Assembly (NCBI GenBank): GCA_040388625.1
Contig: JAZKBK010000001.1
Span: forward strand, 186,001 to 250,000
DNA length: 64,000 nucleotides
From: Gemmatimonadota bacterium
GTDB taxonomy: Bacteria > Gemmatimonadota > Gemmatimonadetes > Gemmatimonadales > Gemmatimonadaceae
Direction of reading: 5' to 3'
The notes under the pieces were generated by a model. It saw only the letters and a program-made list of their open reading frames with translations, ran no database searches and was not told the DNA's origin. This document shows positions 22,840 to 28,571 of this stretch, piece after piece. Both the position numbers and the translations under genes were made by a program. Position 1 is the stretch's first letter; every line of letters starts with the position of its first letter.

Positions 22840-25148
22840 CCTGTGCTCCGTTGTTTTTCCAGTTCGCGCTCCAGCTGGCGGCGTCCGGGATAGTACGACG
22901 GCGTCCACCGCTGAGGCGCATATCCCAGCTCTGCCGCCGCGCGCAGAGTCCAGTTCGGGTCGGTGAGATGCGGGCGGCCGAGTGCGCATATGTCCGCCCG
23001 GCCCGATGTAATGATCGCATTGACCTGGTCCGCGTCGAGAATATTGCCCACCGCGATGGTGCGCACTCCGGCTTCGTTGCGGATTCGGTCGCTGTACGGA
23101 GTCTGGTACATACGCCCATAGACAGGCTGCGCGTCGATCGACGTTTCTCCGGTGGACACGTGGATGATGTCCGCGCCGGCGTCGACGAATGCGCGCGCGA
23201 TCTCGACCGACTCAGCGCCGTCCACTCCTCCTTCGACCCAGTCCGTCGCCGAGATGCGGACCGACATCGGCCGGTCGGCCGGCCACGCGTCGCGCATTGC
23301 GGTGCATACTTCGAGAGGAAAACGCATCCTGTTTTCCAGTGACCCGCCGTAACAGTCGTTGCGACGGTTGCTGAGTGGTGTGATGAAGCTCGACATGAGA
23401 TATCCGTGTGCGCAGTGCAGCTCGATCATGTCGAAGCCTGCGTCGATGCCATAGCGTACGGCGCGAACGAAGTCGTGGCGTACTGCATCCATGTCGGCTC
23501 GCGTCATCTCGCGCGGCGTGTGCATCGCCGGTGTGTACGGAATCGCGGATGGCGCGATGGTCTCCCATCCGCCGGCATCCAGTGAGGCATTGCTCGCTTC
23601 CCACGGGAGCTTCGTCGAGCCTCGACGACCCGAGTGACCCAACTGCAGACAGATCTTGGCGTCGCTCTCGCGGTGCACGAAGTCCACGATGCGCCTCCAG
23701 GCTTTCGCGTGCTCGCTTGTGTACATGCCGGCGCACCCGAGCGTTATGCGCGCGTCTGGCGACACGCATACCATCTCGGTGAAGATCAACCCTGCGCCGC
23801 CCAGTGCCCGTGCACCGAGGTGTACCATGTGAAACTCGCCCGGCACTCCGTCAACGGAACGATACATGTCCATCGGCGCGACCGCGATGCGATTTGCCAG
23901 CGTCATGCCACGCAAGGTGTACGGCGTGAACATCGGCGGGGCGACCTCGGTATCCATCGTCGTCGGCCGCGAGGCGGCGGCGGTCGCTCTTGCCGCGAAC
24001 CAGCGCTCGACGCCGGAGAGGTACGCCGAGTCGCGGAGGCGCAGGTTTTCATGGCTGACACGCTGACTGCGCGTGAGCAGGCTGTACGCGAACTGTTCAG
24101 GGGGAAGGTGGATGTAACGTCGAACGTTCTCGAACCACTCCATCGAGTTGCGGGATGCGTTCTGGAGACGCAGCGCTTCGATCATGCGCTCGTCCTGATA
24201 CGTCTGGAGCGCGGACGGAAGTGAGGAGTGACTCGAGACCGCGCGTGCGAGCGATATCGCGTCTTCCATCGCCAGCTTGGTGCCGGAACCGATCGAGAAG
24301 TGCGCGGTATGAGCGGCATCGCCGACCAGCACCACGTTGCCGTCGAACCAGCGCTCATTGGTGACGCGAACGAAGTTGACCCACGGCGAACGCTCCCGAT
24401 GCGTCGCATTGCTCATCAGATGATGGCCATCGAGCCACTGGCTGAACATGCGCTCGCAGATCGCGATCGTTGTCGACGCGTCGGCTCCGTCAAAACCCGC
24501 CCGGTGCCATGATTCGTCGTCGCATTCGACGATGAAGGTGGAAAGCCCGTCTTCAAAGCGGTAGCAGTGCGCCTGGAATACGCCGAGCTCGTTCTGGACG
24601 AAGAAGAACGTGAATGCGTCGAACGGGCGTGTCGTACCGAACCAGACGAAATGTGCCGGGCGCACATCGAGGTGCGGCTTGAACACGGCCGCGCGCTCGT
24701 GTCTGATCGAGCTGTTGACACCGTCGGCAGCGACGATGAGATCGGCGTTGTTGCATGCGCGGATTGAGTCGAGAGCTTCGATGCTGGCGACATTGCAATT
24801 GAAGCGAACGTCGACGCCGAGCGACACAGCGCGTCGGTGCAGAATGTCGAGGAGAGTGCGGCGTGCAATTCCGCTGAAGCCGTGTCCGCCGGAAGTGATG
24901 GTCCTGTCGCCGACGATAACGTCGATGTCGTCCCAGTGGGCGAAGTGCTCGACGATCGTGTGGTACGTGTCCTCGTCGGCGGCCTGGAAGTTCTGCAGCG
25001 TCTGATCCGAGAAGACCACGCCCCAGCCGAAGGTGACGCCGGGTGCATTGCGTTCGAGTACAGTTACGTCGTGCTCCGCATGCGCCTTCTTGAGGAGGAG
25101 GGCGAAATAGAGGCCGGCGGGACCACCGCCGATGGTGACGACGCGCAC
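22836..25148 (-). CDS. Bifunctional aromatic-CoA monooxygenase/reductase (salicylyl-CoA 5-hydroxylase / 2-aminobenzoyl-CoA monooxygenase type)
   Basis: A 770-residue fusion. Residues 1-385 are a group A flavin monooxygenase: VVTIGGGPAGLYFALLLKKA, GFSGIARRTLLDILH, and the FAD ribityl motif VVLVGDAAHTAHFSIGSGTKLAMEDA. Residues 405-770 are an Old Yellow Enzyme-type NADH:flavin oxidoreductase: FTPYTLRGMTLANRIAVAPMDMYRS, LQLGHSGRRG, DMIELHCAHGYLMSSFITPLSNRR, YGGSLENR. This architecture is that of the 2-aminobenzoyl-CoA monooxygenase/reductase of Azoarcus evansii and of salicylyl-CoA 5-hydroxylases: it hydroxylates and then reduces the CoA-bound ring. It heads the operon. The start is GTG 25148 with no good ribosome binding site; transcription may begin at a promoter 50 bases upstream. 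Confidence 0.92.
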   Translation of the reverse strand: MRVVTIGGGPAGLYFALLLKKAHAEHDVTVLERNAPGVTFGWGVVFSDQTLQNFQAADEDTYHTIVEHFAHWDDIDVIVGDRTITSGGHGFSGIARRTLLDILHRRAVSLGVDVRFNCNVASIEALDSIRACNNADLIVAADGVNSSIRHERAAVFKPHLDVRPAHFVWFGTTRPFDAFTFFFVQNELGVFQAHCYRFEDGLSTFIVECDDESWHRAGFDGADASTTIAICERMFSQWLDGHHLMSNATHRERSPWVNFVRVTNERWFDGNVVLVGDAAHTAHFSIGSGTKLAMEDAISLARAVSSHSSLPSALQTYQDERMIEALRLQNASRNSMEWFENVRRYIHLPPEQFAYSLLTRSQRVSHENLRLRDSAYLSGVERWFAARATAAASRPTTMDTEVAPPMFTPYTLRGMTLANRIAVAPMDMYRSVDGVPGEFHMVHLGARALGGAGLIFTEMVCVSPDARITLGCAGMYTSEHAKAWRRIVDFVHRESDAKICLQLGHSGRRGSTKLPWEASNASLDAGGWETIAPSAIPYTPAMHTPREMTRADMDAVRHDFVRAVRYGIDAGFDMIELHCAHGYLMSSFITPLSNRRNDCYGGSLENRMRFPLEVCTAMRDAWPADRPMSVRISATDWVEGGVDGAESVEIARAFVDAGADIIHVSTGETSIDAQPVYGRMYQTPYSDRIRNEAGVRTIAVGNILDADQVNAIITSGRADICALGRPHLTDPNWTLRAAAELGYAPQRWTPSYYPGRRQLERELEKQRSTG

Positions 25149-25202
25149 TTATAGGCTCATGGAATGCCGAGGGGCGGAGCAGGTGCAGGTTGGTGCGGAG
25201 AT

Positions 25203-25239
25203 ATTATAAGCCTAAAACATCAACTTCGTACGGGTTGAT
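25203..25239 (-). promoter_or_regulatory. Promoter and candidate operator of the aromatic-CoA operon
   Basis: On the minus strand a perfect -10 TATAAT (25208-25203) lies about 55 bases upstream of the monooxygenase start. Immediately upstream of it is an inverted repeat ATCAAC-N9-GTTGAT (25219-25239) where a -35 box would be; the -35 itself is poor. A MarR-type operator over the -35/-10 region is the natural reading. The right half also overlaps a plus-strand tRNA promoter candidate. Confidence 0.5.
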
Positions 25240-25264
25240 TTCCTGGCTGGTAACTGGCGATATT
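25235..25264 (+). promoter_or_regulatory. Promoter candidate for the tRNA cluster
   Basis: TTGATT (25235-25240) and GATATT (25259-25264) are spaced 18 bases, about 45 bases upstream of the first tRNA-Glu. Quality is moderate; it is divergent from and overlaps the control region of the aromatic-CoA operon. Confidence 0.4.
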
Positions 25265-25310
25265 GCAAGGCTCCGGGCGAACCGGGGAAACAGGTCGAAC
25301 AAGGTGTCGC

Positions 25311-25383
25311 GGCGCTATCGTCTAGGGGACCAGGACGGGGCCCTCTCAAGGCCCAAACACGGGTTCGAATCCCGTTAGCGCTA
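25311..25383 (+). tRNA. tRNA-Glu (CTC)
   Basis: Acceptor GGCGCTA/TAGCGCT with a terminal G-U pair, anticodon stem GGGCC/GGCCC, loop CTCTCAA giving CTC, and T-arm CGGGTTCGAATCCCG. Reads GAG codons, useful in a high-GC genome. Confidence 0.96.
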
Positions 25384-25406
25384 TTTTGCCATGGACGGAC
25401 CGTCGC

Positions 25407-25478
25407 GGCCCCATCGTCTATCGGTTAGGACGGCACCCTTTCACGGTGCAGAGAGGGGTTCGATTCCCCTTGGGGCTA
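25407..25478 (+). tRNA. tRNA-Glu (TTC)
   Basis: Acceptor GGCCCCA/TGGGGCT, anticodon stem GCACC/GGTGC, loop CTTTCAC giving TTC, T-arm GGGGTTCGATTCCCC. Lies 23 bases after the CTC isoacceptor. Confidence 0.96.
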
Positions 25479-25569
25479 TAGGGTTGGACGCAGTTTGGTT
25501 AGGTTGTTGGGCCCGCGCGGTTGGCGGGATGGGGCGCGGGAAGGGTCCGCGTGTGGGTGTTTTGTGTTT

Positions 25570-25644
25570 GGGGCCGTAGCTCAGTTTGGTTAGAGCACTC
25601 GACTGTCACTCGAGAGGTCGCGGGTTCGACCCCCGTCGGCCCCG
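25570..25644 (+). tRNA. tRNA-Asp (GTC)
   Basis: Acceptor GGGGCCG/CGGCCCC, anticodon stem CTCGA/TCGAG, loop CTGTCAC giving GTC, T-arm CGGGTTCGACCCCCG, discriminator G as expected for Asp. Confidence 0.97.
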
Positions 25645-25660
25645 TATTTTTTAGATCGTC

Positions 25661-25701
25661 ATTCCCGCGGTAGGGCGCGGATTCATCCGCGCCTTGGGAA
25701 T
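25661..25701. repeat. REP-like nested palindrome between tRNA-Asp and tRNA-Leu
   Basis: An inner palindrome GGCGCGGAT-TC-ATCCGCGCC (25674-25693) is enclosed by an outer pair ATTCCC (25661-25666)/GGGAAT (25696-25701). The core is close to a 16-base palindrome at 43260-43275, so it may be a dispersed REP-type element. Confidence 0.55.
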
Positions 25702-25768
25702 CCATGTTGCAGTTTGGGCCGGTGTGACAGCCGGATATATTGGTCCTGAAGGAGCAGTTCGGACGGCC

Positions 25769-25850
<82 letters not shown>

Positions 25851-25925
25851 TGAAGTGGTGGAGCAGGGCATTGCGGGCGGTTTTGGTGGATCGGACGGCG
25901 CACTTGGGATCGTGTGCGCGATCAT

Positions 25926-25997
25926 GCCACAGTAGCTCAGTGGTAGAGCACTCGATTCGTAATCGAGCGGTCATCGGTTCAATCCCGATCTGTGGCT
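25926..25997 (+). tRNA. tRNA-Thr (CGT)
   Basis: Acceptor GCCACAG/CTGTGGC, anticodon stem CTCGA/TCGAG, loop TTCGTAA giving CGT, T-arm ATCGGTTCAATCCCGAT. Reads ACG codons. Confidence 0.95.
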
Positions 25998-26013
25998 CTT
26001 TTGAGTGAGCGTT

Positions 26014-26086
26014 GCGGGTGTAGCTCAGTTGGTAGAGCGCCAGCTTCCCAAGCTGGATGTCGTGGGTTCGAACCCCATCACCCGCT
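26014..26086 (+). tRNA. tRNA-Gly (CCC)
   Basis: Acceptor GCGGGTG/CACCCGC, anticodon stem CCAGC/GCTGG, loop TTCCCAA giving CCC, T-arm GTGGGTTCGAACCCCAT. Last of the six-tRNA cluster. Confidence 0.96.
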
Positions 26087-26122
26087 CCTGGTGCAAATTG
26101 TCGAATCACAGTCGTCGAGACG

Positions 26123-26155
26123 AATCGCCGCGCAGTTATCCGCGCGGCGATTTTT
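26123..26155 (+). terminator. Rho-independent terminator of the tRNA cluster
   Basis: Perfect 11-bp stem AATCGCCGCGC/GCGCGGCGATT with an eight-base loop, followed by five T. It ends plus-strand transcription 37 bases after tRNA-Gly. Confidence 0.93.
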
Positions 26156-26217
26156 GCGTTTGGACGAGTCTCCGGACGGACACGATCCCCGAACCGGTGC
26201 GATACCCCGCGCAGGCT

Positions 26218-27147
26218 TCAGAACCCTTTCACCAGCAATCCGTTCTTCACCAGAGAGTCGATAGCTGCGGCGTCATGTCCCGGCATCATGCGGAGCTCGG
26301 GCTCGGCGGCATGAAGTTGATGGAGTCCCGCCAATTCCTCCCGAACCTTGTCGCGATCCTCGCCAGCCAGAAATGTCACCACTCGGGCCTTTTCTCGACC
26401 GGTCTCGATGTTTTCCATCTGCCACGCGACATCGCCCACGAACAGGAACTCCACCCCGTCGGCTCGGCGGACATACACCATCTGACTGCCCGGCGTGTGG
26501 CCTGGAGCCTTGATCAGCACCACCCCGGGAGCGACCGCGTGGTATCGGACATAGTCGAGCGGTCGATAGCCATCGAAAATGTTGGACGGCAGATGCAGCG
26601 CGGCGAAAGGATCCGACTTGAGGTTCGCCTCGAGCTCGGCGACCTGTTCTCGCGTTAGGCGCGTGACGGCCAACAGGGCTTTCAGGTTCGGTTGAGCCAG
26701 CAGGCCGCCGACGTGGTCCGGATGCTCATGCGTCACGAGGATCAGGGTGGCGCGGGCCAGCGCGCCGCTCATCCGTGAATACGCAGCGGTGTCGAAGACC
26801 CGCGCGCTCATGGATTTGGCGATGCCAGCGTCGAGCGCCGCATCGACGAGCGCCACGTGATCGCGATATACCAGCTCGTAGGACGACACCGGCAGATCGG
26901 TGCGTTGCCAGCCGTCTCCCGCAACAACAATCGTCCTGGGCGCCGACAGATGCGCCACGGTTTCGACGCGAATGAGCTGCGGTTTCTCCCCGGCTTGCGA
27001 GTCGGCAAGCTGTCTTACCCGGGCGATGTCGATGGCATACGCAGCTGGCGAAGCCGTATGGCTTTCAACAAGGAGCCACCAGTATGCGGGGATGCTCACG
27101 GCGACGATCACTAGAAGGCCGTAGCCTGCCCATCTCAGCCACTTCAT
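26218..27147 (-). CDS. Membrane-anchored metallo-beta-lactamase-fold hydrolase
   Basis: A 309-residue protein with one N-terminal membrane segment (WAGYGLLVIVAVSIPAYWWLL, about 5-25) and an external MBL domain. Metal ligands are seen in THEHPDHVGG (HxHxDH), the later His in APGHTPGSQMVYV, Asp in FVGDVAW and the final His in MMPGHDAA. This is a general hydrolase fold (lactonase, thioesterase, glyoxalase II-like); no substrate can be named. A GGAG six bases upstream supports the ATG. The start overlaps the stop of a 23-codon open frame, which in turn overlaps the AHSA1 gene, so it belongs to the arsR-AHSA1 unit. Confidence 0.9.
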   Translation of the reverse strand: MKWLRWAGYGLLVIVAVSIPAYWWLLVESHTASPAAYAIDIARVRQLADSQAGEKPQLIRVETVAHLSAPRTIVVAGDGWQRTDLPVSSYELVYRDHVALVDAALDAGIAKSMSARVFDTAAYSRMSGALARATLILVTHEHPDHVGGLLAQPNLKALLAVTRLTREQVAELEANLKSDPFAALHLPSNIFDGYRPLDYVRYHAVAPGVVLIKAPGHTPGSQMVYVRRADGVEFLFVGDVAWQMENIETGREKARVVTFLAGEDRDKVREELAGLHQLHAAEPELRMMPGHDAAAIDSLVKNGLLVKGF

Positions 27148-27215
27148 GCCGCACTCCGCTGCGTGGCGAACCCGTCCAGCAACGTCATCGCGCTGAAAAA
27201 CCGCTTGGCGGCCAT
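27144..27215 (-). CDS. 23-residue coupled small open reading frame
   Basis: ATG 27215 shares a base with the AHSA1 stop (TGATG) and the stop overlaps the MBL start (ATGA), so the frame is stitched at both ends. It encodes MAAKRFFSAMTLLDGFATQ followed by RSAA. GGAG lies ten bases upstream. No similarity is recognised. It could be a real micropeptide, a device for translational coupling, or the remnant of a longer gene; the exact double overlap is the only argument. Confidence 0.4.
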   Translation of the reverse strand: MAAKRFFSAMTLLDGFATQRSAA

Positions 27216-27721
27216 CAGTTCTCGACTCCGTTCAGAAGAATATCGGTGACGTACGCAGCCAGGTTGCTCAGCGTCTGCTGACCGCCTTCGATTGCGTGGT
27301 ACTTCTCGACCACCTCGTCGCGCATCTCCCTGGTGGGGAACACCGTGCGCATCTCGATTCGGGTCGCTGCGCCGTCTGGCGCGAACGTCAGGAGCGACTC
27401 GAAGGCGTTCGGGTCGCCGCGTGACTCGCCGTGCAGCAGCGCGATCCGCTCCGGCGGGGTGATCTCGGTCCAGGCGATCCACTCCTCGTAGTCCGTACCG
27501 TCCGGTCCGTGCATCACGAAGTCCCAATCCCCGCCGACGCGGAACTCGAACGCCCGCGTCGTGGTGGTGAACCCATCCGGCCCCCACCATCGCGACAGGT
27601 GCCGCACCTCCGTGAACGCCTCGAACACCAGCTCTCGCGGGGCATCGATGACCCGGGAGATCACGATCTCGCGGTCGGCCGTCGCGGACTGCGGCGACGC
27701 GTCCCATCCTGTTGCTGCCAT
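27215..27721 (-). CDS. AHSA1/SRPBCC-domain protein
   Basis: A 168-residue START-like protein: EIVISRVIDAPRELVFEAFTEVRHLSRWWGPDGFTTTT, VGGDWDFVMHGPDGTDYEEWIAW, and the C-terminal helix VVEKYHAIEGGQQTLSNLAAYV. The fold binds hydrophobic ligands; paired with an ArsR regulator it forms the very common arsR-AHSA1 couple, function unproven. It lies three bases downstream of the ArsR stop and is followed without gap by the 23-codon frame and the MBL gene. The antisense and offset frames here are long but carry no recognisable domain. Confidence 0.92.
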   Translation of the reverse strand: MAATGWDASPQSATADREIVISRVIDAPRELVFEAFTEVRHLSRWWGPDGFTTTTRAFEFRVGGDWDFVMHGPDGTDYEEWIAWTEITPPERIALLHGESRGDPNAFESLLTFAPDGAATRIEMRTVFPTREMRDEVVEKYHAIEGGQQTLSNLAAYVTDILLNGVEN

Positions 27722-27724
27722 TGG

Positions 27725-28066
27725 TCACTCCTCCCGTCTTGCATGTTTGAGATCCTGGACATACGCGTCCAGCCGGTCGAAGCTCTCGTTCCAGAACTGC
27801 TCGAATCCGCCCGTCCACTCGTGAAGCGGTCGCAGCCCGCGGGCGTCGAGTCGGTACAGCCGTTGCTTGCCCGCCTTGCGCTCGCTCAGCAGTCCGACCT
27901 CCCGAAGCACCCGCAGGTGCTTGGATGCCCCCGGCTGGCTCATCCCCAGCTCGTGGGCCAACTCCGTCACCGGCCGCTCGCCCGACCGCAGCAGCACCAG
28001 AATCTGTCGCCGCCGCGGCTCGGCGATCGCGTTGAAGACGTCCGACGTCGTTGCTGCTCTTGCCAT
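27725..28066 (-). CDS. ArsR-family transcriptional regulator
   Basis: A 113-residue winged-helix protein: DVFNAIAEPRRRQILVLLRSGERPVTELAHELGMSQPGASKHLRVLREVGLLSERKAGKQRLYRLDARGLRPLHEW. It has no metal-binding CxC in helix 3, so it is the SRPBCC-linked ArsR type rather than a metal sensor. It is the first gene of the unit with the AHSA1 protein and probably autoregulates; a TATG/CATA-rich stretch (28076-28095, CATATGCCGATATCGGAATATG) just before the start is a likely operator. Confidence 0.93.
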   Translation of the reverse strand: MARAATTSDVFNAIAEPRRRQILVLLRSGERPVTELAHELGMSQPGASKHLRVLREVGLLSERKAGKQRLYRLDARGLRPLHEWTGGFEQFWNESFDRLDAYVQDLKHARREE

Positions 28067-28571
28067 GGCCCAATCATATGCCGATATCGGAATATGTCAA
28101 GACGGGAAGGAGAGTGGAGGGCATGGCGGTGCTACCCAGGCTGTACGTCGGGGGTTCGAAACCGGCCAGCCGCTGTCGTGTAAACCGCACGCTGTGGGCT
28201 CAAACGCCCGTGATTCCGTTGTGCACCACGGGCGTTTGACGTAAGGCGCGGACTCCGTCGCACCCTCGCGTCGATTGGCGGTAACCGGCACGAGCGACCC
28301 GACCGACGCGTCGCTTATGTTGAGGCCGTTGGTCGTGTCGGAGAAGTTGGCGCTACGACGCCCAACAGTTGGGCCGAAATGATCCACAGCATTTGAGTCG
28401 TCCAACGCGTGCGCTCTTGCCACGACCTGCGAGGCATTCGCCATCCGCGGACGCGTCTCTATTGCGGGCGGAATCCGGGCAGTCCATAATTGATCGGTCA
28501 CGGGATGGACCAGCTTCCCGTGCACACAGGCCGAGTTGCGACCTCTTCACTCATGATGAGCGAGGTGCAGC
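28067..28571. other. Intergenic region between arsR and the Ser/Thr kinase gene
   Basis: About 500 bases without a convincing gene. It contains the probable arsR promoter/operator (28076-28095) and a long perfect inverted repeat at 28200-28239. The TTCGAAACC segment near 28156 resembles a tRNA T-arm but cannot be extended to a cloverleaf. Open frames of 60-140 codons on both strands lack ribosome binding sites and recognisable sequence. Confidence 0.5.
28200..28239. repeat. Perfect 13-bp inverted repeat
   Basis: TCAAACGCCCGTG (28200-28212) and CACGGGCGTTTGA (28227-28239) are exact complements around a 14-base loop. No T-run follows. It may be a terminator for upstream transcription, a factor-binding site, or the stem of a small RNA. 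Confidence 0.5.

Noticed and set aside
22836-25148. Frameshifted fusion of two genes in the monooxygenase/reductase
   Set aside because: The fusion is a known family architecture and the frame is continuous through a plausible linker at about 385-405.
28132-28190. TTCGAAACC near 28156 resembling a tRNA T-arm or attachment site
   Set aside because: The stem does not pair (GGGG against ACCG), no anticodon or acceptor arm can be built, and no integrase is nearby.
28097-28525. 142-codon minus-strand frame between arsR and the kinase
   Set aside because: No ribosome binding site or domain; spans the inverted repeat at 28200.
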